NCBI GenBank assembly: GCA_930367205.1
Contig: OV884009.1
Span: 118,681,454 to 118,745,453 of the forward strand
Reading direction: 5' to 3'
Length of the DNA stretch: 64,000 bases
DNA from: Acanthosoma haemorrhoidale
Taxonomy: Eukaryota > Arthropoda > Insecta > Hemiptera > Acanthosomatidae
Shown in pieces: positions 1 to 12,400 of the stretch. Under the pieces are notes generated by a model. The model made no database searches, was not told the origin of the DNA, and worked only from the letters and a program-made list of their open reading frames with translations. The stretch's first letter is position 1, and every line of letters starts with the position of its first letter. A program made the translations under genes and the position numbers.

Positions 1-2515
1 AATTAATTTTCAGTTCAACCAAAATTCGTTAAAGAAATCATAATTTCATGAATCTAAGGCACCTGAGATTGGTGACTAGCACCGTCACAGTGCTACTCTC
101 AAGACGGTATGAACATAATTAAAAAAAAAATCCTAATATCCTCGACGGTTTTCATAATAGCAATGAATACAATCTACATTTGTTTCATGTTTGCTAACTT
201 TAGTCACTTTTAGAGCATGTTATTACGATTGTGGATATTTTATTAAAATCTAGGGATAACAAAATTTTAATAAGTCATTGGTCCTCTTTGGACACCTGTT
301 GATTACTCTGTTTTCACCCGCTGTAACAGTAAGTGGATCATTTGAATTTGATTTATATTTATGTGTAAATATGAATCAGTAAAATGATTTCCGAATAGCG
401 AAGCTATTCATTAAAATTTTATTTTCATTGTAGTTTAAAATAATTTCATAAATGTTGAAATAATTTTCTGTCAAAAAAGATTTTATTTGGAGAATAAATT
501 AATTTTTACGTTTCATAATATTTTTATCTATCATTATTATGGCTAATGTTATGGTTAATGCTTTACTGTCATTAAGTATTTGTATTATATTGTAAAATAT
601 ATTTATTATTTTGTATTTCATTGTTTTGACTTTGACAGGTCTGTGAAATATTTGTCTTGGATGGATTATTCTACTTCGTGTTTATCTGTTTCCACATATG
701 TAGTGTTTTATATCAAATCAATTGTAAAATAATACGTTTGAAATATATATTTACATTTTATTAAAATACACCTTTAAAGTTGTTTTTTTAAAAGTTTTAC
801 GTAATCAACAGTGAAATATTTTCACTATATTAAATATAAAAATTGTTATTACGATCTATTCCTAATGTTCATTAAAGTGAATTAGGAACTTCTTCTGCTT
901 CAGAGAAATGAGCATTTTTGTATTAGTTAAATGAATAATGGATTGAATTTATACACAATTTTATGCGTTATTAATTCATGATGTAAACTTTGCACAGTGC
1001 CAATGTTATTACATATGAAGTTCAAGTGAGGGGCAATTATTACTTGTTAAAAACTTGTGTTAATAACCCTTGCACACCAAGCTCATTTTCATATTTAAAA
1101 TTATAATTAAAAAACATCCTGATTCCTATGTATATGATGCCGTTTTCATTAACTTTAAATCACGGAGGAAATTATCATCAGATTATATTTCAAAAGTACC
1201 ACATCATCGGTTTAGATCTTGTCCGAGTCATGAACTGTCTATAACACTACTATCAGCTCTACAAAGGCAGAAAGACATTTTTGCCTTCTTTCTAAACCTT
1301 CTCAGTCTTATGACTACTGGGCAGGTTAACTATTTAAATGTGCAGAGTGAAGTAGCCGAACTCTTTGTGAACCTTCCCCTTGTGAAGTAAAAGGGATTGA
1401 GAGGTAAGACAGATACATTTGGCTTGTTGGACTTTGTTTTGGGTCTAGGTTAATTTGATGCAGACTGGTGAACCTGTGGGCACACTAAATTGAGATTAAT
1501 TTAGTTAGTTGAATACAGGCTCTTGGTGGTGATATTATTTCTAGTGGTTTATTTTATTTAGCCCTTAACTTTGAATCTTTCTGTAATTAGTTTGCTACGC
1601 AGGTTATTAGAAACTCTCTCTCGATGAGGGGTTTTCCATTTATTACTGTAATTTTTTGGTTTATTCTTTCGATTTCCCTTTATACTTTAAATGTAAATAC
1701 AAAAGTAAAAATGCCAGGATGAGTAAAGTTAAAAAGCCTATTTGATTGCTAGAAATCACAGCTATTGGTTATTAATGGTAGCTGGAATCTTGGCCCAGAT
1801 TATTGGTGGCAATAAGCATTCCAAGAAGTACTTGGTAAATTTAATCATTTTTTCCATTATTTGGTGAAATGGTCAATGCCTCCTAGAAAACATTCTTCTA
1901 ATTCTTTCATTTCCAATAATTCAAATAGGTTTCTGATTATAATGATTAATGTTGTTCTGTTGCAGACAAATATCATCTGTTGAAAACATCAGCCTAATGA
2001 CAACATAAAATATTTTAGTTATTTAGCTGTAAACAACAGCCACAAAATATTTTGTTGTTAATTTACCTAATTACTTCTTGGGATTTAACAATTATTAATC
2101 ACTATTAAATAATCATCATTTGTGACTGCTCTATATTACGTAAACATAGCAAAATAAGTCCTCATTAACTGATCCATTGATAATATTATGATCCAAATAA
2201 TGTGTTCCCTTATTTAGTTAAACTTTATTTTCCCCCAAAAATTTTAAAGACTGGTATTCAGTTTAAGTATGTAGTTGTAGTTAGTCAAGACAATATTTCT
2301 TTCATGGATACAATACTAGCTTTGTAATTATATTGGTAAAATTGGACCTATCAGCCAAGAGTCAAATCATGTGGGTAGTGTGAACCTGCCCATGTAAGGG
2401 CTACCAACATTATAAATGGATTACACTTCAACCCTTGAAAAGCCTTTAGGGAAAATGCCCTACAAGTGTGGGCATTAGAAAAAACATTTTTTTTTTAATT
2501 AATCCCAAATTTTTA
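1..2515. other. Upstream non-coding DNA, nothing identified
   Basis: AT-rich sequence with only short ORFs, the longest being 106 codons at 1,070-1,390. None shows a recognisable domain, splice context or coding bias. It could contain promoter or 5' non-coding exons of the SVOP-like gene, but no core promoter signal can be supported by eye. Confidence 0.5.
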
Positions 2516-2517
2516 TA

Positions 2518-2863
2518 TTAGGGGGACCTCCCGGTACTTCCCAGTAATGTCGTTTTTTTTTTTACATTAAATTCAAACAGATACATTTTTAACAAGTTTT
2601 TGTTTTAAATCAATGATGTAATCACCCTTGTTATCAGCAACCTTTTGCCATCTAGTGTGGAAATTTTTGCCTGATCGATCAAAATCAATTGGTTTTTGAG
2701 CAAAATATCTGGAGATGGCATTTTGGACATCATCCAAATTTTGAAATTTTTAGCGATCGGAATTAATGGAAATCTAATGGCGCAATATTCACAGTTTTCC
2801 CAGGTATCAGCGAGGTTTGAATTTAATGTAAAAAAAAACTACATTACTTTCCGGTCCTCCTAA
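2518..2863 (-). mobile_element. Internally deleted mariner (MITE-like) with TA target duplication
   Basis: A 346-bp element has inverted ends of about 45-55 bp. The left end begins TTAGGGGGACC and the right end, read inverted, begins TTAGGAGGACC; both run into a poly-T tract and then the same ACATTAAATTCAAAC block. TA dinucleotides flank it at 2,516-2,517 and 2,864-2,865. The interior, read on the minus strand (about 2,600-2,800), encodes a mariner transposase C-terminus: a FQNLDDVQNAIS-like segment followed by KNFHTRWQKVADNKGDYI. The catalytic DD34D part is absent, so this is a non-autonomous deletion derivative. Mariners use TA targets, which agrees with the flanks. Confidence 0.85.
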
Positions 2864-2865
2864 TA

Positions 2866-3275
2866 CTTGAATAATGTAATAAACAAGATAATAAGTACTG
2901 TATTTATCGGGTAAAAACAACAAATAAATTTATTTGCAAATACCACCTCCCACTGCGACACTGCTGTTTTTTTTTTTTTCATTTTTGGCTTCCTAATGTT
3001 TATGTATACAGCATAATAATCCCCATCACTGCACACTATTTTATATGATTGATGATTTGTAATATATTTCTGTTACATGGTGTAAGGTTTTGAGCATCTC
3101 AAACATGTTTGTCTGTAATTATTTGGTTTTTATTAAGTTAATATTTTTTGTTTAGCCTTTGTTTAGCGTATATTTATGTACATTGCTCCCATCTTAAAAC
3201 TGGAAGCTCAATAATAGATGGCCATTGACTTATATAGGCTAAAACAAATTCAAATTATTTATTGTTTTTCCATAG
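2866..3275. other. Non-coding stretch before the first SVOP coding exon
   Basis: AT-rich DNA with no recognisable gene. It ends in a pyrimidine-rich tract and a CATAG acceptor at 3,271-3,275 that opens the first supported SVOP exon. At least one upstream, possibly untranslated, exon is therefore expected to lie further 5'. Confidence 0.5.
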
Positions 3276-3456
3276 GATATATGGCCCAATTTTATAATGT
3301 TTCAAGCAAATAAAGCAACTAGAAGAAGTATTTCTTCAACTTCAGAATGCCATGAAGAACCTACAACATTTATGGACAATCTTCAAGATGTTTTCACTTC
3401 TTTTAGCTCCTCTTCCCAAAATCTTGAAATGCATACTGTTGCAGTTGTACCTGATG
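3276..3456 (+). CDS. SVOP: SVOP coding exon 1 (N-terminus; ATG at 3,297)
   Basis: The exon opens after CATAG and runs to the donor GTAATA at 3,457, ending in phase 1. The frame is open from 3,276 but the first ATG is at 3,297. It encodes a Ser- and Thr-rich cytosolic tail ending VAVVPD, and the split Asp codon is completed by exon 2 to give VPDDTFTV, the usual SVOP junction. The exact start is uncertain because an upstream exon could supply another ATG. Confidence 0.8.
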
Positions 3457-6400
3457 GTAATAAATCTTTAGAGAACAGATATTTTATGATAATAACTTAT
3501 CAATTATATCAACTTATAAATCATAGATTATTTTTTAGAAATAAGTAATAATTAATAGCACTTCATAAATCATTAATCATTCCAAAATTAAGCAATTCAC
3601 TTGATTTGAAAAAGTTTTCAAACTTGGTAAGCAGTTATACTTGTTTGTTATAAAAGTTGTTGGCAGGCAATTTAATTTAAATCAGCATAATCCAAAGAAC
3701 AAAGGCCAATTGAAGTAGTCATCATAATTGGTAGAATGGGACCCTTTATTACAAGTTTAGCCAACACTAGGCTGTCACCTCTCAAATTTTTATTTTGGTT
3801 TTCTAGACCTAATTTGCTACTTTGTTATTGGAGAAGTTAATCACTTTACCCCACGAGGCTAAATGTACCCCAACTAGTATAATCCTAACAAAAATTTCTT
3901 AGGGGAAGCCAGGAATCAAATTCAAATCTCTGTAGTTAGTTGTCAGGCACCTCAGCCGCTATTCCAGTGTTATGTGAAGAGGTGGTCCAGGACTAGGTTA
4001 GGGATGCGGCTAGTTTTTTAACTGCTTATTAAATGATCGTGAATAAATATTTTGATAAAAAATAATTTGTCATTCTTCATCTGGGTCACTTGAAATTACA
4101 TTTAAAAAAATATGATGAATATCTAAAATATTGGCAAAAAAAAACAACAGGTTGGTCAATGTTAAAAATACAATTTCGATTATTAGCTCCCAAATCTTTA
4201 TCTTTTGAATAATCTTTTTTGCGTTACTGTCTATAATGTGCCCTTAATTATGCGGAAATAGTTATAACTTTAAATCTTTGATAGCTTTTAAGTTGTGACT
4301 TGAGAAAACTTAAAGTTGAGATAAATCTAATCATATTTTTTCGTGTTTAATTGTTTTGTTCCCTTTTTATGTTATTCTAACTTAACCAAAACATATGCAG
4401 CATAATCTAGAGTGTTGATAAATACATATATAAAAATTCAGATATTCTTTATTTCTTCTATTGAAGAGTAAACATACAGATAAATACAAAGCTATTGGTT
4501 GGTATATTGTGAGAGAATAATGTTCGGTTAATAGCAGCGGTTGTCAACCCTGTATGTATCTGCTCCCGATCAGGATTTTTTGAGAGCCTTTCAGAACTTT
4601 TTAATTAACTTAAGTAACTTAAGCCTCCACTATTAATTAATTAGTGGTGTCTAATTATATTTTATGGCATTGGCTGTAATTTCCATCGTCAGGTCATCAA
4701 ATGAATCCTGCATCTAATATTTCAAATCTCTTAGACAAACATGGAATTCGTGATCACCAGAATGGTCAGACAGATAGAAAAATGAAAACTTAAGGGTGAT
4801 TTTGAAAAAAACAACCTAAAATACAGCTATTTCAACTCAACATCGTAAAGTAATTGTACTTCTAGAAAAAAGGTAGGTAATTTGTACTTTTGACCTTAGA
4901 TATAAATGTATCATAGGTGTTTTTATTTCATAAAAAATTCTATTGTATACATAAAACATCTCTTGAAAACGATTAAAAGACAAAACCAGCTGAGCCAAGC
5001 ACAGAGGAACACTTCTGATATTTGACAATTTTAGTTTCAGTTGTGGCCAAAGTTTCAGCTGCTTATGGCTGAAACCTAAACCAAACCATGGTAGGGCACT
5101 TTATTTGTTGATTTATTTTACATAATCCCCAAACATACAAAATATTGGCATCCTTGCATTGAGCTTACCACATATAAAAGAAAAGCAATTATATAAAAAA
5201 ATATATATTTGTGGAAATACAATGTTAGGCTTATTCTTTTCCATAGTTAAAAAAAAATCAGTTCTTTCCAAAACGTGATCATATTTGTTTCAGATACATT
5301 TACTGTTACTCAGGCTGTCAATATATTAGGGTTTGGCAAATTTCAAGCAAAACTTTCATTATTTACTGGCCTATGTTGGATGACAGATTCAATGGAAATG
5401 ACCATATTAAGTATCTTAGCTCCTGCTCTTCACTGTGAATGGAATATATCATGTTATCAACAAGCATTGTTTACAACTGTAAGTTTTGTTTTCTAATAAT
5501 TGTTTGTCAGTGTCAAACTAGGTATTTAGCTCTGGAATTTTATAGTAATTATGCTGATAAGTTATGCTCCTAAGAATAGATTTCTGTAATTTTTTAATTG
5601 AATGTAAAATACCTGTAGCCACAAAGTAATTTTTGGGAATATCCAATCCATATTTACTTATTAATTCTATAAGGTATTGAAATAAAGATCTTCCCTGGTA
5701 GGTGTGACAGTAAATAAGGAAAAACTGGGACTGAGGGAGAGGTTCATATGTGGCAAAGTGGGAGCATTTTCATGTAAAATTTATGGGATGGTTTTAACAA
5801 GTATGGAAAAGTTCTAATTTAGTTTTTTCACTTAATTTTTCTATTGTCCATGGTAGTCCAGTCATTCTGCCATCAAAAGGAGTGCAAACTTACATCAAAT
5901 CGGTTATTTCTGTTTTTTTTTTATGTTTTATATGGTTGCAGCCTAGTGATAATGTAAATTTTTGACCTTGGCTGAATGCTGGAAGCACCTGAATAACCAA
6001 AAAAAAAAAAATGCGATGTTTTCAACATTGCTTTTGGCTTCTGTCGGTTTTAACCCATATAGCACCTATTCTCAGCCAAAATGATTGTGTATGTTTTTAT
6101 ATAATATTAAATTTTTAGACTAAAAAAGTTTTTCTAGATCTATTACAGCTCTCCAAAGCTCCAGAAATGTTTCATATTTCACCACGTTTAGTAGTAGAAC
6201 AAAATCAATGTTGAGTAAGTTAATCTGCATTAAAATTAAAATAGTATGAGACCAAAATTGTTCTCGGTAACTTGTTCTATAATGAGGTAAGTTTTGTAAC
6301 TCCTGTTAACCCAATAGTGATAAAAATGCAGCTTTTCAACTTATTGCAAATAACTCATGTACTGTTTATATTTATAAAAGGTGAAGACCGATATAGGTGT

Positions 6401-9400
6401 GCACCAATGCTAAAGCATCGAGGAAATGAAGGAGTGGTATACTGCTGATATTAATGCATGTGATAATGCTACACAGTTCTTATGGCACTTGCTCAGAGAG
6501 CCTCAACTGTACCTTTAACACATGTTATGTACCTCTGAGGATAAGATGTTTTGTTGTACCAAGCTCTCCAATTGGATCTTGTATCCAGTGTTTTTCAAAC
6601 AAATGTTCTGTGTGCGGTTTTAGCTAACTATATAATGACTATGTCTTCTTCATACTTCTGAAATATGGACTAGACAAACTTTCACTGTTCTAATAGTGAG
6701 GCTGTAGTTTTATTTAGTGAATGAGTTGTTCAAGAGAAAACTGGGAATCTTCAAAGTTTTCCTCAAGGTATGAAAAAATGTCTCATCGATGTTAAAATGA
6801 TTGCGTACACCCCTTTTTAGTCTACTTACTGGTTCTTCATCCAGATTCTTTTGACAAAACTTACTCTTACATCTAGTGCAACCAAATCTGTGTCATCAGA
6901 AACCCAATATTTTGTTTTAGTGTCAATTCACCGCCTTGTAATAATAATCACAGTATTTCTTTTCACTTGCCTGTATTTTGTTTTTTTAGCTTTAATGAAT
7001 TCTTCTTTTGTGGGTACGCATAGCTGTCTCTTATATTTGGGCTTCATTGCTAGATTTATGTTTTTTTTTTTTGTTTTTTTACAATTTTCACTTTTCATTA
7101 GTTATTTTATCTCAACTTACAAAAAGTTTTTCTTTGAAGTTGAAGTTTTCAGGGGAAAATATTATAGCGCCCACTCACTTAGTTACTGTCTCTTCTCGAC
7201 CTGCTTCAATTAATTTTGAGTTGTAACTTTTTTGGCCCAGACTATACCTCACTCAAATCTTTCAATAATATTTAACATTGGACTGATGAAGGGTGTTTAC
7301 ACTTGTCCTGATCAGCAAAACATAGCATCAATATTGGTTTGTAATTATACAAAAAGTGATCCTACTGTAGCCTTTTTAGGTAAAAACATATTTAGGATGA
7401 TCCTAAGGCAAGATCCGCACATTGTATCAATACCATCAGGCACTCCAATAATCTTTTTGATGCATTGTAGCTTCCTTCATGGCATATATTTACGTCTAAA
7501 TGGTGTTTGTTGCAAGATGAGTCTCTTGATTGTCAATTTCAACAAGTGTGTTGGTTGGTGGGTACGCATAGCAAGCTGTCTCTTATATTTGGGCTTCATT
7601 GCTAGATTTGTTTTTTGTTTTTTTGTTTTTTTTTTACAATTTTCACTTTTCTATGGCTCTAACTTGTTTGGGGTCAGAACTGAAACAGTTATTATATGCG
7701 CTACAAAGCTCAGCATATTCTACACATACTTATAAGAATTACACTTTTATGGACTCATTATTTGTTTGGATGAAGCGTGAATCAAGATCCCACTTGCCTC
7801 TCCACCCCGTGTTATATATAATTTATTAATATATATTATAATTTTATAGAAATTTATACAGGTACGTATTAGATACCATTATTTATTTGGGAAAACTGAA
7901 AAATTTGTAAAACTGACGACAATTATTAAGTCAAGAGAAACTGTTCTATTCTTAAATTATCGCAGTTTCACATCACTTTATATATAACCACTTTGGCTGG
8001 AAAACCTGTGCTTTGGGATTTAAACCGATAAAAACCGAAACAAGGCCAACAATTTTTATTGTTTGATTATTTCAGGTACTTCCGTTACTCAGCCGAGTTC
8101 AAAAACTTAGATTCATCATAAGGCCTCAATTGTGTATAACCTATAGAAAGAAATAGAACTAACTAATTTGATGCAAGGTAATATGTGAATGGACTTGGGC
8201 ACTATGCTATTCATTATTATTGTGAACTTGGCATTTTTGGGATAGTTTTATATGTTTGGAAGGATGTTCATCTTACTTTACATTCTGATTGTACTTGCAA
8301 ACTATACAATTATTACTATCTAAACATTTACCTTGACTTGTACATAACATGTCGATGTTGTAAGGGTCATGAGAATGGTGCCTCCTGGGTAGGATATTTT
8401 ATCTCGGGTTGAATTTTTAAAACGATGCTTGAAAACACACCATTGGTAAATCCTTTGTTCATCTTAACTTAAACTGTGTAACATTATTATAATTGTTTGT
8501 ACCACAATGTGTATCACTCATTATCTATATATAATGTTTATATTGTAATGTTATTTGTAAATCGAATAAGTGCGGAAAAAAATAGGCGGGGCCAGTCAGG
8601 TGTTACAACCAAGCGATGGTGATGCAAGAAACACCATGAAAAGTATGGTTGGAACCGGTTGAGGAAATAGGATAGAACTAGTTAGTGGATGGTCAAAGAT
8701 TTTCGGTGTGAGAGCCCTCGTATTTCCACGTGGAAGTATTGCGCTACAGTCTTTATTATGTGAAGGACATAGACAATACAAGAAAACCGATCAGGCATCA
8801 ATATTATTTGGAATTTCGAGATTAATAAAAGGCACTATTTAAACTGGAGCAAGTCAAATTGATTGACAAAAAACTAATTAAGAACTCAAAAAGTATGTTA
8901 TTTAGTATAATATGTATAAGTTTTAATAAATTTGGTTGTCAAAACCCAACCCCTGAGTTGTTAATTATGAATTCTAAGTTTAATTATTTTATTTTATCAT
9001 AATAAATATCATAACTTCAAAATATATATTATGTATTAATCTCAGAGTCAGTTTAGGTGTTAGAAATGAGTTTATTTTTAAATAGTGATGTTAAGTAATT
9101 ATTGTACTAGTTGGGAATGGTTATAATTTAACCTGAGTTGAAAAAACTAATTTTAGATTTTGTTAGGTTTTTACTTTTTATTTAGCTTAGTTTTTGTATG
9201 TCTCCTGTTGTCAGATTTATTAATGGCATTAGTAATAAAGATTTAATTGTATTGATTGAAAACATTTTGATTTGTTTTAGATGGTTTTTATGGGGATGAT
9301 GTTGAGCTCAACATTCTGGGCATATGTCAGTGACAAATATGGCAGAAAACAAGTATGTACCATTTCTTTTAGAAAAATAAATACATTATGTGGTTTTTAC

Positions 9401-12400
9401 TATCACTATTAGATATTCATCCAAATAGTGATGCTAAACAAATGACTGCAATATGGATAAATATGTAAAAGTATTGTACTACCCTACAAAACATAACACT
9501 ATCATAGTTTTTACCATTACATAATCAAAACAACATTTTTCTAATACCCCATCAATAGATAACACACAACCAATAAAGCAAGAATTTACATTATGGAACT
9601 TGAATACATCAAATATATTTCTATGCTCAAATAAATTAATAAAGAAAACATTGATAAAAAATAAAATAAAATTGCTAAAATGAAAAAAAAAGATTTTCCA
9701 TTCTATAAACAAATAAAAAAAGTAAATCCTACAATGACTACACACTGGAATATATACTCCATAGCAAATCAAAGAAATGGAAAACAACAAAAACCTGAAA
9801 ACAACTTAATATGTAAATGCTTAAACTTTTTTTTTCATCAATACCTTGGACAGTAGTCCTAACAAAAAATTCTAAGCTGCAAGCTATAAATAAGTCGCAT
9901 AGATGCCATTATCCATCTTCCAGTGATCCTAATAGTGACCGTAATAGGTTAATATCAAATGGTGATTGTGAAAATCACATAGCAGTATTATATATAACCT
10001 CAACTGTCCTAATTAATGATTGACATTTTAGCATGTTTTAATGAATATAATTTCAAAGATTTGAACAAAGGACAATTATTATTTATTTGCATCATTTAAT
10101 TTTTGATTTAATAAAATATGTACATTTTATTATTATTAACATACTTTTAACTATGTTATAATAAAAAACTGTACATTATATTTATTAAAAATAAAATTCA
10201 TTATTACAAATCATTGTTTAGCGACTTCCTTATATATCCTCCTATCTTCTGTTACTCTAAGATGAAAAAATAATTTATCAAAAGTTCTAGCAGCAAATAG
10301 TATATAAAATTCTGTGGGCGGAGACTGTTTTTTAATCTGAATTTTTAGTCTTTAAATATTTTAATATGCCATTACTTTTCTAGGCTTTATTGCTGTGTGC
10401 TTATCTTTTGTTGTATTATGGTGCTCTTAGTTCTCTTTCACCAAATTATACATGGATACTGGTATTACGTGGAATATCTGGTTTTGCAATTGGATGTATT
10501 CCACAGTCGTAAGTTTTAAAAATATATATTTATTTAATGTCAATTAGATGTCTATTTTACTTTACCATTTTTAAAGTTTATGTTGTTGCAAAATAATAAA
10601 ATATGCATTTTATATTTTTCAAATACAGTTTGATTATATTATGAAATCCTTAATTTAATTTGTATTCTTCCCAATCCTAACTCTGTGTATATTTTAATTA
10701 TACAAAGTGAAAATATTTACCTTAAAATAAAAAATAACAATTTTTTTAAATATTACCGATTGTTTATGTTTTCACACCATTGATATATTTGTTTTGTTTT
10801 TTTAATGAAGAACCCCAGGCATTGGAGGGTATTCAAATTGATAAGTACAACATCTTAAGCTACGGAAACATTGATACTTCTTTTTTTTCCATAGAATTGT
10901 GGTGAATAATTAGTTTGCATTCCTAACTCATAGAAATATAAAAAAAAAAAAAGTAATGCAAAACATCCATTTTTGCTTATTATTATTATGAAACTATAGT
11001 GATATGAAATATATGTAGTAAATTTGTTTGCAATATTTTTTTTTGTTTATTATTTATTTTGTCTTTTCATAATTTGATGTTTGTTTTTTTTAATTTTTTT
11101 TTTAGTGTTACATTATATTCTGAGTTCTTACCTACTATGCAACGAGCAAAATGTGTTGTCCTTCTAGATGTAAGTATTTTTTTTAAACATGAATAAATGC
11201 CTTATAGCCAACTGAATGTTGCTTGTAATTTGCAGACCTTTATAATGCTAATATATATAAATACAAAATATTATCCATCCATCTTGTTGCCTAGCATGAA
11301 ACAAGTCTTTACTTTCAACTAGTTTGGGACAATAGTCATTCGCCTGTCTGTATGAGTGATGTACAATAGCAGTCGTAAAACTGATGTAATTAATCTGAAT
11401 TTTTAAAGGTATATTCAGAATACCGCAGGTTACTCTTTATATATTTTGGTTAAGATATAGATAAAAAAAAAAATGAAATGTGAAAAAAGTGCATCTCATA
11501 TCTAATGGGACGAGCCATAAAAAATGACTTTTTCTTGCTAATTTAAAAATAATTTTATTTTTATATTCAAAGTGTATACTATTGTGGTCTATGGTTTGTT
11601 GCCATCTGGAGGCTAGATGTTGGATTCCTTCACAATACCACTCTTTGGGTTTTGAATGGAAGAATTCTGCAACTCCATTTTGAACCTCATCCAGAGAATT
11701 GAAGGTTTTTCCTTGAAAATAGTGAGGCATTGGTAGCCATGAACAGATGGTAGTTGGGAGGTGCTAAGTCCGGAATATTATAAGTAGAATGAGGGAGAAG
11801 CTCAATTCCATCCAGTTCTGAAATTTTTTGTTTCATGTATCAAGAAGTGTGTGGTCGGCGTTATCTTTATTGAAACAAAGCCCGATTTTTTTTCTTCTAA
11901 TTATTGGTAATGATGGGTCTCAACATCATGCATTCTTTGTAACTGATCTTTATAAAGTTCTTAATCAACGGTTCAACCTTAATTCGTAATGAGTTATGAC
12001 TTAGTAATTCCATTATACAGAGAGCATTGCTTTTTTTTTTAATTGCCCTTGCTTAGTGACCGGCACTGCAGGCTGATTGTAGTTTAACCATTGTTTCTTG
12101 GTCTTAGGGTTTTTCCAATATATCCACTTTTCATCATAAGTAACAATTCTTTTAATGAAATGATGGTCATTTGTGTTTTTCAAATGTTGACAAAATTCTA
12201 TTCGATGTTGTACCTGCTGGTCAACTCATGGGAAACTAATCTTGATGAGTAATTCACTTTTCCCAAGTTATGCAGCCCACAATTTATGGTGGGTTGGGAA
12301 ACTCCAAACTTTCTTGCCAATTCCCGAGTACTTTTTGTTGGGTCTACCTCAACAGTCCTGCAGAACTTCATCATCGAATGATGATTTTCCTCTCGAGGCT

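Larger units (their letters stand above)
5479..9280. other. SVOP intron 2
   Basis: A 3.8-kb intron. It contains a direct repeat pair (7,010-7,096 and 7,558-7,651). The ORFs of up to 167 codons in 6,850-7,830 match no family I recognise and overlap the repeats, so they are probably decayed mobile DNA. Confidence 0.45.

Noticed and set aside
1070..1390. 106-codon ORF
   Set aside because: No domain, no codon bias, no splice partner or promoter; length is within chance for this region.
2518..2530. TTAGG at the mariner end as a telomeric repeat
   Set aside because: Single occurrence that is part of the TIR and matched at the other end; no tandem TTAGG array.
6851..7829. Overlapping ORFs of 72-167 codons in SVOP intron 2
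   Set aside because: They overlap in several frames, run through poly-T tracts and the direct repeat, and match no family I recognise.
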